Source: Bacteroidota bacterium | Lineage (GTDB): Bacteria; Bacteroidota; Rhodothermia; Rhodothermales; UBA10348 | DNA: 64,000 nucleotides | Assembly (NCBI GenBank): GCA_022567305.1 | Contig: JADFHF010000008.1 | Location: 1-64,000, forward strand | Direction: 5' to 3' | Shown here: piece after piece, positions 30,049 to 40,909 of the stretch | Layout: each line of letters opens with the position of its first letter | How positions within the stretch are numbered: the first letter of the stretch is position 1 | The notes under the pieces: generated by a model | Seen by the model: the letters and a program-made list of their open reading frames with translations, nothing else | Told to the model about the DNA's origin: nothing | The model's database searches: none | Program-made: the position numbers and the translations under genes

Positions 30049-31688
30049 GACGCCGGCGGATGGACGCCGGCGAATCGAACCCCTGAAAGACGCGCCATCT
30101 CTTCCTTCCACGTAGTCAAGTCGTTTGGGTTAAATTCGGAAAGGGCATCGTGGCCACAGGCGCGAGCCAGGACACACATCAACTCCACGGTCGCACGAAA
30201 ATAAGTATCCAGACGCTTCGCAGAGACTTGTATCTGGAGCCGAGCCATCAGGTGTTTTTTCTGTGTAGCGATACCTACGGGACAGTTATTCGTATGACAG
30301 GCTCGCATTGCCAGGCAACCGATGGCCTGCAACGCTGAATTTGCGACGGCAACACCGTCGGCGCCCATCGCCATCGCTTTTGCAAAGTCGGATTCGGTAC
30401 GTAGGCCACCCGTAATAATGAGTGTGATATCCTTGGCACCCTGCGAATCAAGATGGAGTCGGGCTCGGGCAAGAGCGGGGATAGTGGGTACAGAGATGTT
30501 GTCCTTGAATATTTCCGGTGCGGCACCTGTTGCTCCACCACGACCGTCCAGAATGATGTAATCGGCACTCGCTTCGAGTGCAAAATCGATGTCATCCTCG
30601 ATATGCTGGGCAGATAGTTTGAAGCCGATCGGGATACCACCGGAAACCTCTCGTACCTCGTCGGCGACTTTTTGGAAATCTTGAGGTGTAATCAAGTCGG
30701 GAAACCGTGGCGGACTGATGGCTGGTTCTCCTTCGGGCAGACCACGGACGTCCGCGATTTTTCCCGAGACTTTTGCGCCCGGAAGGTGCCCACCTGTTCC
30801 TGTTTTCGCTCCCTGCCCCCCTTTGAAATGAAACGCCTGTCAAACGGCCGCTTTTTCCAGACTCCAGCCGAATCGCGCCGAGGCCAGTTCATAAAAATAA
30901 CGGCTATTCGCCTGCTGCTCTTCAGGCAACATCCCTCCTTCACCCGAACATATTCCTGTGCCAGCCATTTCTGCACCGATTGCCAGAGAAACCTTAGCCG
31001 TCTCGCTCAGAGCGCCAAAACTCATATCGCTGACAAAGAGCGGAATATCCAGGTGCAGCGGTTTTTTAGCTCGCGGACCGATGACCAGTTCGGTTGATAC
31101 CGGAGCATCGTCGGCCAGCGGACGACACGCCATTTGACCGGTCAAGATCTGGATATCAACCCACCGGGGAAGTTCGGTAAGCGGCACTCCCATCGCCGAA
31201 ACCGGTCCATGATGACCCGTTTTTGTCAACCCGTTCCGGGCGAGCTCTTGAATCCGGCTGTTGAACGGCTCCTCAGGTGTACCGTGAACGTCCTGGTAGA
31301 GGCCCAGGTAATCCTCGCGCTGATAGGGTTGCGGATTGGTTACGGCCCAGTCCGAAATCTCTTTTTTGTTAACGAAGACGGCATCTTCCGCTTCATCAAT
31401 CCACGACGTGAAAAGAGCCAGGGCCTCGTTGTTGTTGTATTCGCTAGTTCCTGTGTCATATCGGTAGTCCCAGTTATGAACGCCGCAAATCAGGTTCGGA
31501 CCATCGATGAATCCATCCGCCAACAGCGCCCCACGATGAAGACATCGGCCGTAGAGCACCGATACCTTTTCGTCGTATCGAATGACGACCAGATCGACAC
31601 CCGCAACAAGAGCGTAAGCGGGTTCTCGGTCGGCTAAAGTTGACCAGGTTGCAACTCGAATTTCGGAATGGGTATTGTCAGATTTCAT
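30045..31688 (-). CDS. Rieske [2Fe-2S] domain + FMN-binding glutamate-synthase-like domain, with one in-frame TGA (30840-30842)
   Basis: ATG at 31688. Rieske CLHRGALLADGFIDGPNLICGVHNW. GOGAT-like: KKPLHLDIPLFVSDMSFGALSETAKVSLAIGAEMAGTGICSGEGG...SARFGWSLEKAAV[TGA]QAFHFKGGQGAKTGTGGHLPGAKVSGKIADVRGLPEGEPAISPPRFPDLITP...IILDGRGGATGAAPEIF...CHTNNCPVGIATQ. The ORF track splits it into 30840-31793 and 30045-30695; both are in the same frame (30840-30045 = 795 = 3 x 265). Confidence 0.85.
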
Positions 31689-31710
31689 GGTTTCAGGAAA
31701 TGAATGAGTT

Positions 31711-32709
31711 CTATTTTGAAAAGGCGTCGTCAAAGGACGCATCGGACGTCGGAAAATCGATACGCTGGACAAACGCGCAGGCTTCCTCAGCACCGTGTTC
31801 GCGGTGCATACCGCCGTCTTCCCACTCTACGGATAAGGGTCCCTGGTATCCGATCCGGTTCAGGGCTCGAATGATCTCTTCGAAATCAAGACAACCCCGG
31901 CCTAGCGATCGGAACTCCCAGCTCCTGCGCGGATCTCCAAATTCAGTATGCCCTCCAAAAACGCCTGCTTCCGTGAGCGTTTTGGACCACCAGACGTCCT
32001 TCATGTGAACGTGATAGATTCGGTCGGCAAAGCGATCAATGAACTGGAGATAGTCGACTCCCTGATAGCCGAAATGACTCGGATCGTAGTTGAACCCGAA
32101 TGCTTCACGACAGCCCATGGCCTCGAGCGCTCGATCGGCACTCGCAATGTCGAAAGCAATTTCCGTTGGATGCACTTCCAAAGCAAATCGAAGGCCCAAT
32201 TCGTCAAATACATCCAGAATACCGTTCCACCGGAGGGCGAAGTCGGCATATCCGGTGTCGATCATTTCCTGGCTAACGGGCGGAAATGAGTAGAGTAGAT
32301 GCCAGATGGAACTTCCAGTAAAACCATTGACCACGTCCACCCCCAGTTTGGCGGCGGCTCGAGCCGTGTCCTTCATCTCCTCAGCGGCACGTATTCGAAC
32401 GTCCTCAGGATTCCCATCTCCCCACACGTGGCCAGGAAGAATGGCCTGGTGCCTGGCGTCGATTCGATCACACACAGCCTGTCCCACCAGATGATTGCTG
32501 ATCGAGTAAACTGAGAGTCCGTGTTTTGCGAGAATCTCTTTTCGACCGTCACAATAACCATCCTCATTCAGCGCACGCTGGACATCAAAATGATCCCCCC
32601 AGCATGCCAGTTCCAACCCGTCGTATCCCCATTCACTCGCTTTCGGTGCCAGGTCATCGAGCGAAAGATCGGCCCACTGGCCGGTGAAAAGTGTTACGGG
32701 TCTTCCCAT
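31711..32709 (-). CDS. Sugar phosphate isomerase/epimerase (xylose isomerase-like TIM barrel)
   Basis: [92 protein letters not shown]. Confidence 0.88.
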   Translation of the reverse strand: MGRPVTLFTGQWADLSLDDLAPKASEWGYDGLELACWGDHFDVQRALNEDGYCDGRKEILAKHGLSVYSISNHLVGQAVCDRIDARHQAILPGHVWGDGNPEDVRIRAAEEMKDTARAAAKLGVDVVNGFTGSSIWHLLYSFPPVSQEMIDTGYADFALRWNGILDVFDELGLRFALEVHPTEIAFDIASADRALEAMGCREAFGFNYDPSHFGYQGVDYLQFIDRFADRIYHVHMKDVWWSKTLTEAGVFGGHTEFGDPRRSWEFRSLGRGCLDFEEIIRALNRIGYQGPLSVEWEDGGMHREHGAEEACAFVQRIDFPTSDASFDDAFSK

Positions 32710-32765
32710 GATCGTGCCTTTCGAAATCAGAGCGGGTTAGGTGAGTCGTTCTTTCTCAGCGTCCA

Positions 32766-33935
32766 TTAAGATTGGGGCGGTTCATACCGGACATCAAGCC
32801 ATTCCTTCCGTCGACTACTCTCGACCGCCGAAATCACGAAGTGTACACCTCGGGCTCCGTCTTGAACCGTTGGAAAGTCAAGATCGAACGCCGACGGATT
32901 TTCAGCGTCGATCTTCGCCGCAATCGTCCGGCCGGCATTCCTGTAAACGTTAGCAAACGCTTCGAGAAACGCTTCCGGATGACCTGCTGGAATTCGGGTG
33001 TTGTGCTGCGCAATGGGTGCCAGGTACGCATTCCCCCGTTTGAAAATCTCTTCCGGTCCATCCGGGTAGCCAACATATAACCAGTTCGGGTGTTCTTGCG
33101 ACCATCGAAGGGCCGCGTCCGTACCATAGATGCGAATTCGAAGGTTGTTCTCTTCGCCCACACTGATTTGGGACGCATACAGAATGCCCCGGGCGCCGTT
33201 CTCATAATGAATAAGTACAGATCCATCATCGTCGAGCCGCCTTCCTTCCACCATGGCATCCAAATCCGCGAAGAGCTCGACCATCTGAAGGCCCGTGATG
33301 TATTCTGCCAGATTTTCAGCGTGTGTACCGATATCACCCAAGGCTGATGATACTCCTGCCCGTTCGGGGTCGGTTCGCCACTCGGCTTGTTTATGTCCTT
33401 CCGCTTCAAGAAGTGTCGATAGCCAGCCCTGCGGATATTCGACGACGATTTTTCGAATCGTACCTAGTCTTCCCTCCTCTACCATGGCCCGGGCCTGCTT
33501 GACCATCGGATACCCGGTGTAGTTGTGGGTCAGGGCAAACACCACGTCTTTCTCTGCGACCAACCTGCAAAGAGACTCCGCCTCGTCCACCGTATTGGTA
33601 AGGGGCTTGTCGCAAATGACATGGGTGCCGGCCTCGATAAAGCACCGGGCGATGTCGTAATGGAGATGATTCGGGGTCACGATGGACACAAAATCGATCC
33701 GATCTCCCTCCTCACGCACGGCTTCCTTCTCCGCCATCTCCTGGTATGAAGCGTATACCCTCTCAGGAGACAGATGGAGAGCGTTACCCTGAGCTTTTGA
33801 TTTTTCAGGAGAAGACGAAAATGCCCCGGCGATGAGTTCCATTTCACCATCCAGCGCAGCCGACATCCGGTGAACCGCGCCAATAAACGCGTTCGGACCA
33901 CCGCCAACCATTCCGTATCTGAGCTTCCGATCCAT
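32766..33935 (-). CDS. Gfo/Idh/MocA-family NAD(P)-dependent oxidoreductase
   Basis: LRYGMVGGGPNAFIGAVHRMSAALDGEMELIAGAFSS; DFVSIVTPNHLHYDIARCFIEAGTHVICDKPLTNTVDEAE. Confidence 0.92.
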   Translation of the reverse strand: MDRKLRYGMVGGGPNAFIGAVHRMSAALDGEMELIAGAFSSSPEKSKAQGNALHLSPERVYASYQEMAEKEAVREEGDRIDFVSIVTPNHLHYDIARCFIEAGTHVICDKPLTNTVDEAESLCRLVAEKDVVFALTHNYTGYPMVKQARAMVEEGRLGTIRKIVVEYPQGWLSTLLEAEGHKQAEWRTDPERAGVSSALGDIGTHAENLAEYITGLQMVELFADLDAMVEGRRLDDDGSVLIHYENGARGILYASQISVGEENNLRIRIYGTDAALRWSQEHPNWLYVGYPDGPEEIFKRGNAYLAPIAQHNTRIPAGHPEAFLEAFANVYRNAGRTIAAKIDAENPSAFDLDFPTVQDGARGVHFVISAVESSRRKEWLDVRYEPPQS

Positions 33936-34013
33936 GATTTATTATATCGAAACGACCGGTTTTACAATCATTTGCCGTCTTACAAACCATCTCCGAGCGT
34001 ATCGAGTATACGC

Positions 34014-34841
34014 ATGACTCAGAACATTCTTAAAGGGGACTCATCCGCAAACCCAGTCACCATGCTACGATCGGCCTATTCTCTCTCCAGGCCCCAGAAA
34101 CTGTTCGTCGTTTGCACAGCCATTTTTGTTACGGCGCTGGTCGTAGCCGAAGCAACGGCGTCGAAGCTTTTTACCATCATCGAGCTACCGTTCTCCATCA
34201 GCATTTTTGGAGAGCAGTTCAACTCTGTCGTGATGACGGCCGGAGTGATCGCGTTTCCGATTACGTTTATCATCACGGATCTGCTGAATGAGTATTACGG
34301 GAAACCGGGAATTCGATTTGTCACGTACATCGGTATGGCGATGATCATTTTCGAATTCGGCTTGCTTCAGGCAGCCATGAACGTGCCGACCTCTCCGATC
34401 TCCCCCGTACCGTCCGAGGCCTTCAATACCGTATTCGGTGCATCCGGTCGAATCATCATTGGAAGCCTGATCGCGTATGTTATTGGTCAGTTGGCCGATA
34501 TCTCGCTCTTCCACTGGCTACGTGGCCTGACGAAAGGGAAGCACCTGTGGCTCAGAGCCACGGGATCCACGTTTGGATCTCAGTTTCTGGATACGTTTAT
34601 CGTCCTCTTCGTGGCTTTCTACGGACCCATGACGATTCAGACGATCATCGCCGTCACGCTATTCAACTATGCGTACAAATTCATCGTAGCCATAGTGATC
34701 ACTCCCGTAATCTACGGAGCACACCACTTGATTGATCGCTACCTGGGTGACGACGTCGCTCAGGAAATGATACTCGACGCAGAATCAAATGCTGCTCATC
34801 CGACGGGAGTAGCGACGGGAACAGGAGTCAGCCAACCGTAA
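34014..34841 (+). CDS. VUT-family (YhhQ-type) transporter, probable queuosine-precursor transporter
   Basis: Multi-[70 protein letters not shown] at 34014. Confidence 0.8.
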   Translation: MTQNILKGDSSANPVTMLRSAYSLSRPQKLFVVCTAIFVTALVVAEATASKLFTIIELPFSISIFGEQFNSVVMTAGVIAFPITFIITDLLNEYYGKPGIRFVTYIGMAMIIFEFGLLQAAMNVPTSPISPVPSEAFNTVFGASGRIIIGSLIAYVIGQLADISLFHWLRGLTKGKHLWLRATGSTFGSQFLDTFIVLFVAFYGPMTIQTIIAVTLFNYAYKFIVAIVITPVIYGAHHLIDRYLGDDVAQEMILDAESNAAHPTGVATGTGVSQP

Positions 34842-35725
34842 GGGTCGTTTCCTTTTTCAATGATATCGAAGAAGGCATCCTGTAGCTTTTTCGTAACCGG
34901 TCCACGACTTCCGTCTCCAATCACATGGTGATCGACGGTTCGAATGGGTGTAACCTCAGCCGCCGTGCCGGTGAAAAACAGCTCATCGCATATGTACAGA
35001 GCCTCATGAAGGATATTTACCTCGTGAACCGAAATGCCCATGTCTCGCGCAATGTGAATGATGGAGTTTCGCGTGATACCGGGGAGAATACACAGCGAAG
35101 TCGGTGCGGTGTAAATTTCGCCGTCTTTGACCATGAATAGATTCTCGCCGCTCCCCTCGGCTACATAGCCGTCTGAGCTGAGCATAATGCCTTCGGAAAA
35201 TCCGTTCAGGACGGCATCCATTTTTACGAGCCCGGCATTCAGGTAATTTCCACCTGCTTTTGCCATGGATGGGAAGGTGTTCGGAGCCATTCGAGTCCAG
35301 GAAGCCACCTGAACATCGACACCGTTTTCAAGCGCCTCGGGCCCCAGGTAAGCACCCCACTCCCATACGGCAATCACGGTCTCAATCTTGCTCTCGAGAG
35401 GATTTACACCCATCGGACCTTCTCCCCTGAAGAGGAGCGGTCTGATATAACATTCCGCCAAACCGCTATTGGAGATCGTGTCAAGCATCGCCTGCTCCAG
35501 CTCCTCCAGAGAGTAGGGCGAGGGCATTCTGTAAATCTTTCCAGAGTCGATCAGCCGCTGAGTATGCTCTCTCAGACGGAAAACTGCGGATCCCTTCTCC
35601 GTTTTATAGCACCGAATTCCCTCGAAGACGGACGTCCCATAGTGGAGGGCGTGGGAAAGAACATGGACAGTCGCGTCTTCGTGACGAACAAACTCGCCAT
35701 TTCTCCAAATTTCAGGTTCGTGCAT
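34796..35725 (-). CDS. ilvE: Branched-chain amino-acid aminotransferase
   Basis: [93 protein letters not shown]. Confidence 0.93.
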   Translation of the reverse strand: MHEPEIWRNGEFVRHEDATVHVLSHALHYGTSVFEGIRCYKTEKGSAVFRLREHTQRLIDSGKIYRMPSPYSLEELEQAMLDTISNSGLAECYIRPLLFRGEGPMGVNPLESKIETVIAVWEWGAYLGPEALENGVDVQVASWTRMAPNTFPSMAKAGGNYLNAGLVKMDAVLNGFSEGIMLSSDGYVAEGSGENLFMVKDGEIYTAPTSLCILPGITRNSIIHIARDMGISVHEVNILHEALYICDELFFTGTAAEVTPIRTVDHHVIGDGSRGPVTKKLQDAFFDIIEKGNDPYGWLTPVPVATPVG

Positions 35726-35881
35726 AGTCGGTCTCTTCTCGATCTCTTCAAAACGGTTACTTCCGGGTTCGGGGATAGCCCGTGCATATCATCTCGATAA
35801 TACGGCTAAATGAACGGGTTTTAGGCAGAAAAGGTTCGAAATGATCGTCAAATCGGACCCGTCGAATCAACGCCGAACCAT

Positions 35882-36745
35882 CTATAGTGGGCCCTGCCTA
35901 TCAACATACCCGAGTTTGCCCACATCGTCTGGTGTAAGTATCCACGGCAATTCAAATCTACCGACTGAGCCAAAAAACCCGTGGGCATTTTCGAAATTAT
36001 CGGGGTTGGATGCATTGGCCCACTCCTCGCTCTTAAGAGAAACGAAGGCGCTAACACGACGTAATTCCAGTGGTGGGCCAAAAAGCGGCCAGTCGATCTG
36101 CTGTAACACACTAAATTGATCTCTCTTCAGAAACACTTCGAATTGCCAGCCGCCGAGCGTGTTGGATCCGTCCTGCTGATATTCAATGAACACGGTTTCC
36201 GGTAGATCTTCGGAAGGACGGCTAACTTCATATCGAATGCCGACTTCAAAGGGTCTCCCGGTAATCCCCTCAACGACAATGATCTGACTGAACTGAAGCG
36301 TATCCCCGCTTGGGGTACCGGCAAAGTATGGAGGAGATTCGGGTAGAGTTGTCTTGCCCGTAGCAACGAGATTTCCATCTTTGAGGACCTGCAATTCGTA
36401 GGTTCTTTCGCTCATCGGCGTAAATAAACCGAAAAACAAGATCCCCTCTGTACCGTCATCGAGTTCGATGACCAAATCTGACCACACCACAACCTCCAGG
36501 GTGTTTTGATCTACCGACTGGACGACCACATTTTCAAGCCCTGGCTGTTCTGCAAGAATCGCTGAACGCAGGGCGCTTACCCGAACAAACTGCGTATCCG
36601 CCGCCATATCAAGGAATCCGTGAATGGCGAAAACTTTGTCCGAGTCGTCCGTGAGTGGAGAAATCACATTTTCGCAACCGATAACGCTAAGAAGTGAAAA
36701 ACTCCAGACCCCGAATACGAGCGATATGTACTTCTTTCGCTTCAT
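35882..36745 (-). CDS. DUF4249-like lipoprotein, partner of the adjacent TonB receptor
   Basis: Lipobox-like LLSVIGCENVISPLTDDS; beta-rich; ATG abuts the TonB receptor stop (TAG ATG). Confidence 0.7.
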   Translation of the reverse strand: MKRKKYISLVFGVWSFSLLSVIGCENVISPLTDDSDKVFAIHGFLDMAADTQFVRVSALRSAILAEQPGLENVVVQSVDQNTLEVVVWSDLVIELDDGTEGILFFGLFTPMSERTYELQVLKDGNLVATGKTTLPESPPYFAGTPSGDTLQFSQIIVVEGITGRPFEVGIRYEVSRPSEDLPETVFIEYQQDGSNTLGGWQFEVFLKRDQFSVLQQIDWPLFGPPLELRRVSAFVSLKSEEWANASNPDNFENAHGFFGSVGRFELPWILTPDDVGKLGYVDRQGPL

Positions 36746-39070
36746 CTACGGCAATTCAATTTTCAGTCCGACCGACGGAATAAGAGGTAACTGATTCACT
36801 CGATCTCCAGTGAAAATGTTATAGGAAAAGATATTCTCTCGATTCAAGGCGTTGATAACTCCCAGTTGAAGCGTCGCATCGACCCTTTCGAACGTAAATC
36901 TACGTTCGTACGACACGTCGAACCGATGGTAATTGGGAAGTCGTTCTCCGTAAAGCGTCGAGCGCGAGACAAATGTGGACCCCGTTTGCGTGAGGCCCCC
37001 GGAAGAAGTAAGTTTATCTGAGTCAAGAGACTGATAGTATCCATTCACTTTGGTAAATGGGAGACCCGATCCAAACTGCCATCGAAACCCCAATTGATTT
37101 CTACCCCACTCGTACTGAGCAAGCACGTTCAGTTGGTGACGACGGTCATGAGGAGGAAAAAATGTTCCTGCGTCTTCTTGGAAGGATGCCGTCGTGACGA
37201 CCCCGGGAATGAGAATCGTCCTTCCCACTCCTGATTCACGGGTATATGTGACTTCTGCTAGAGCGTAACTGGCGCCCATATAAAAGGAGCGTAGATTTAC
37301 CTCCATTTTCAGATCCACTCCGCGGGCATCCCCTTCGACTTGGGTGAAGCGAGTCGTTCCGTCCACAGATTCCGAAAAAACCGGGAACGCTAGGTTTTTC
37401 ATCCACTTTCGGTATCCCTCAGCAGACAGCTCCAACCACGGAAAGAGACGACCCTTCCAGCCTGCGATAACATGGGTCGCCTCGGGTACGGCCTGCGCCT
37501 GTGGAGATGATGCCCAGATTGTAAATACTTCTGATACGTCTTGTTCATTGTTCAGCCCAACAATCTGCTGATGATATCGTCCCCAGGCGGCGCTAAACTG
37601 ATGCCGGCTCCTCGAACCCCATGGCAGTAATGTTGCTCGGAAGCGTGGGCCAATCGACATTGATGTCCCGTGTGAGAAAGACTCAAACCGTACGCCCGGC
37701 TCGATGCGAAGCATGTCGTTCAGAATGAACTGCGTATCGGCAAAGCCCCCGCCGCTCGTGACAGAGGACCGTTGAGCGCGCTGGTTCGCTCCCAGGCGAT
37801 AGTCGAAAATATTTGTATTCCCAAAAATGCCGAAATGCAGCTGGGTATCGCCCAGTAGGTAATGGAACTGCATGTTCAGACCGAAACTTTGTACCTGCGA
37901 GGATCTGAATTCTTCTTCCGTCAGACGAAACTCGCTTTCCATTCCGCTATAATGGACGGCAAATTCGAACATGGCGGGATAGTCTGGAGGCAAAAACAGA
38001 TAGCGCAGGCCATATGCCTGATTCTTCCATGATGAAGAACGTACGTCCAGATCATTGACGGATTCCTGTGCCAGCACGTTTCCTTTGTCGAAGGTGCGAA
38101 GTACGGTAATAGACACCGAGCTCGTGGGTGTCATAAATCCGTGAATCTTGGCGAAGAGGTCTCCAAAATGAAATGGGAGCTCTTGCCCCAACAGCCTGGG
38201 GGCGACCCGTTCTATCACCGACTCTCGCCAAGAGACGAGAAGCGAGACATCCTCATTCGCAATGGGTAGCTCAACCCGAAGGCTGGTAAGAAACGGGGCG
38301 AGGGTTGCGGCCCCATCGACCCGCTTTTTATTTCCGTTGGTGGAGACGATATCAATGACGGAAGAAATGCGTCCGCCGTATCGGGCACCGAATCCGCCTG
38401 CGTACACGTCCGCGTACGAAATAATGTCTGCCGGGAATGCCGAGTAAAACCCGACGATATGGAACGGCTGATAGATCGGTATTCCGTCCAAGAGTACGAG
38501 ATTCTGTGTCGGCGTACCCCCCCGAACGAACAGTTGTCCACCTCTGTCTCCGGTAGACACGAATCCGGGAAGCGTGAGCAGATACCCGGCCAGATCATAG
38601 TTCACATCCGGCATCGGAACCCTCGATAACGCCCTGGGAGTAATCGTCTCCAGTCCTGCGATATACCGATCCGCCTCAGTTCGGATCGTCTCTATAACCA
38701 ACTCTCCGAGTTCTGTCTCCTGCTCGAAAAGTTGTATTTCAAGAAACTGGTTTGTTGCCGGGGCTACCTGAAGCGTGTCGACCCACGATTCAAATCCGAT
38801 AAATGAAACTGTGAGAGTGTGTACCCCGGGACGGACTCGGTTGAAACGGAACAAGCCTTCACTGCTCGTGGCCACCGCCCTTCGTTCTCCAATCAGGTCG
38901 TCGAGCACAACCGTTGCTCCCACCAGCAGGTTACCCGAATCGGTGCTCGTAACGAGCCCGCTAATGGCTGAGCGTTGAGCCCGGGCATCTAACGACCATC
39001 CAGACCGAACGACCTGCAGCAGAGCCAATGTGCAAAGGTATATCAGATGTCGGCGGCGGATTCTAAACAC
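36746..39070 (-). CDS. TonB-dependent receptor with N-terminal carboxypeptidase-regulatory-like domain
   Basis: SAISGLVTSTDSGNLLVGATVVLDDLIGERRAVATSSEGLFRFNRVRPGVHTLTVSFIGFES; PGFVSTGDRGGQLFVRGGTPTQNLVLLDGIPIYQPFHI. Confidence 0.92.
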   Translation of the reverse strand: MFRIRRRHLIYLCTLALLQVVRSGWSLDARAQRSAISGLVTSTDSGNLLVGATVVLDDLIGERRAVATSSEGLFRFNRVRPGVHTLTVSFIGFESWVDTLQVAPATNQFLEIQLFEQETELGELVIETIRTEADRYIAGLETITPRALSRVPMPDVNYDLAGYLLTLPGFVSTGDRGGQLFVRGGTPTQNLVLLDGIPIYQPFHIVGFYSAFPADIISYADVYAGGFGARYGGRISSVIDIVSTNGNKKRVDGAATLAPFLTSLRVELPIANEDVSLLVSWRESVIERVAPRLLGQELPFHFGDLFAKIHGFMTPTSSVSITVLRTFDKGNVLAQESVNDLDVRSSSWKNQAYGLRYLFLPPDYPAMFEFAVHYSGMESEFRLTEEEFRSSQVQSFGLNMQFHYLLGDTQLHFGIFGNTNIFDYRLGANQRAQRSSVTSGGGFADTQFILNDMLRIEPGVRFESFSHGTSMSIGPRFRATLLPWGSRSRHQFSAAWGRYHQQIVGLNNEQDVSEVFTIWASSPQAQAVPEATHVIAGWKGRLFPWLELSAEGYRKWMKNLAFPVFSESVDGTTRFTQVEGDARGVDLKMEVNLRSFYMGASYALAEVTYTRESGVGRTILIPGVVTTASFQEDAGTFFPPHDRRHQLNVLAQYEWGRNQLGFRWQFGSGLPFTKVNGYYQSLDSDKLTSSGGLTQTGSTFVSRSTLYGERLPNYHRFDVSYERRFTFERVDATLQLGVINALNRENIFSYNIFTGDRVNQLPLIPSVGLKIELP

Positions 39071-39214
39071 GAAAGTGAAGTGGGATATTCAGAAACGAGT
39101 AAAAATACATATCAGCAGCGGATCGGCTCCCAATATTGTTGAATGGTTCTTATAATTTTGAAACGTCTGTCGTCAGAGTATATATACGGGAGTAATCCTA
39201 CCGTTTAACAATCC

Positions 39215-39457
39215 ATGGTCGCGAAAATTCGTGTTCGCTGGGTGATATTCATTGTGATCGGGCTATTTCTCGCTCTGGTCCTGGTGGATTCGATGGGCGT
39301 ATTCGATAACAGATCTTACTACGAAGTACCTCACGGGAATCACACCCACTTCCTACCCAAGGATTGTGATCCTCCTCTTCCGGTAAGTAATGGACCGACC
39401 GCCCGGCCAGGGCCCGGTGAGAAAATCGATTGTCAGGGTCGAATCGTACCTGAGTAA
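39215..39457 (+). CDS. Hypothetical 80 aa N-terminally anchored/secreted protein
   Basis: MVAKIRVRWVIFIVIGLFLALVLVDSMG... then a polar His/Pro-rich tail. Confidence 0.55.
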   Translation: MVAKIRVRWVIFIVIGLFLALVLVDSMGVFDNRSYYEVPHGNHTHFLPKDCDPPLPVSNGPTARPGPGEKIDCQGRIVPE

Positions 39458-39571
39458 AAGCAAGAGCGGTATGGACATTCAAGGCAATTCATTATGCCGA
39501 AATACCCCGGGGCTTAACTTCCCGTAATAATTTTATCTCTCGATCATCACTAACTTATACGGTTTTCCGCC

Positions 39572-40909
39572 ATGCTCGAGACCATGTTGCAACTTTTTCT
39601 TGCGGCCAATCTTCTTTTTGCGCCGGCCCCCGATCATGGAAAGAATGGCGAAAAGAAGGATGTCTTCGCGTTCGTAAATGTGACCGTGATTCCCATGACG
39701 GGAGAACGGGTTCTGATGAACCAAACCGTCGTGGTCGAGGGAGATCGCATTGTAGCGATCGGTCCAGTTGGCGACGTCCATATTCCGAAATCCGCAATGA
39801 TCATCGACGGGGAGGGGAAATTTCTGATTCCCGGTCTCTCAGAGATGCACGGCCATATCCCTCCACCGACTCAATCGAAGCAGAATATCGAGAATGTCCT
39901 ATTTCTCTACGTGGCGAACGGAATCACGACAGTTCGAGGCATGCTTGGGTATGAAAACCAACTCGAACTGAAAGAAAGGGCCTTTAACGGCGAGATTGTC
40001 TCCCCCAACCTCTATCTCGCCGGACCCAGCTTTAACGGAAATTCCATCAACTCGCCGGAGCAAGCGATTCAGAGGGTCCGTGCTCAAGTAATCGAAGGGT
40101 GGGATCTGCTAAAGATCCATCCCGGCCTTAAGATAGAAGAATATGATGCGATGGCCGAAACCGCCCGCGAGCAAGGGATCCGCTTCGGCGGGCACGTTCC
40201 GGCTGATGTGGGAATTGAACATGCCATAGAGATGGGCCAGGAAACGTTCGACCACCTTGATGGCTACGTCGAATACGTCGTTGATGAGGCCGGCTATGTC
40301 GACGAAAATCGACTCACGGATATCGTGAAGCGATCGAAAGAAGCAGGCATATGGGTCGTTCCGACGATGGTTTTATGGGAAACCATACTCGGTGTAGGAG
40401 ATCTCGACGCCATGAAGGAATTCCCGGAACTCCAGTATGTGTCGCCTCGCTCCGTACAGGGATGGGTGAACGCATTCGAGCGGCGTGTCGGGAATCCCGA
40501 TTTCGATCCGATGTATATGAACAATATCGCAAACGCGAGAATGAGAATCTTATCCGAGTTGCACCAGCAGGGTGTACGGATTCTTATGGGAACGGATGCT
40601 CCGCAGCAGTTCAGCGTCCCGGGATTCTCGCTTCATCGGGAGATGGAGAAAATGGTTGAAGCGGGAATGTCCCCTTTCGAAGTCCTCAAGTCAGGGTCAA
40701 CCAATGTGGGTGAGTACTTCCAGAATGAAGACGACTTCGGAACGATTCAGGTAGGTCAGCGAGCCGACTTGGTGCTGTTGAACGCAGATCCTCTTGCGAG
40801 CGTAAGAAATATTTCGAAGCGTTCGGGTGTAATGGTAAAGGGACGATGGCTGTCCGAAGAGGATATTCAGGACCGACTGGACGAGATAAGACAATCGTAC
40901 GACCGTTAA
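39572..40909 (+). CDS. Amidohydrolase family protein
   Basis: VTVIPMTGERVLMNQTVVVEGDRIVAIG; LIPGLSEMHGHIPPP; GVRILMGTDAPQQF; FGTIQVGQRADLVLLNADPL. Confidence 0.9.
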   Translation: MLETMLQLFLAANLLFAPAPDHGKNGEKKDVFAFVNVTVIPMTGERVLMNQTVVVEGDRIVAIGPVGDVHIPKSAMIIDGEGKFLIPGLSEMHGHIPPPTQSKQNIENVLFLYVANGITTVRGMLGYENQLELKERAFNGEIVSPNLYLAGPSFNGNSINSPEQAIQRVRAQVIEGWDLLKIHPGLKIEEYDAMAETAREQGIRFGGHVPADVGIEHAIEMGQETFDHLDGYVEYVVDEAGYVDENRLTDIVKRSKEAGIWVVPTMVLWETILGVGDLDAMKEFPELQYVSPRSVQGWVNAFERRVGNPDFDPMYMNNIANARMRILSELHQQGVRILMGTDAPQQFSVPGFSLHREMEKMVEAGMSPFEVLKSGSTNVGEYFQNEDDFGTIQVGQRADLVLLNADPLASVRNISKRSGVMVKGRWLSEEDIQDRLDEIRQSYDR

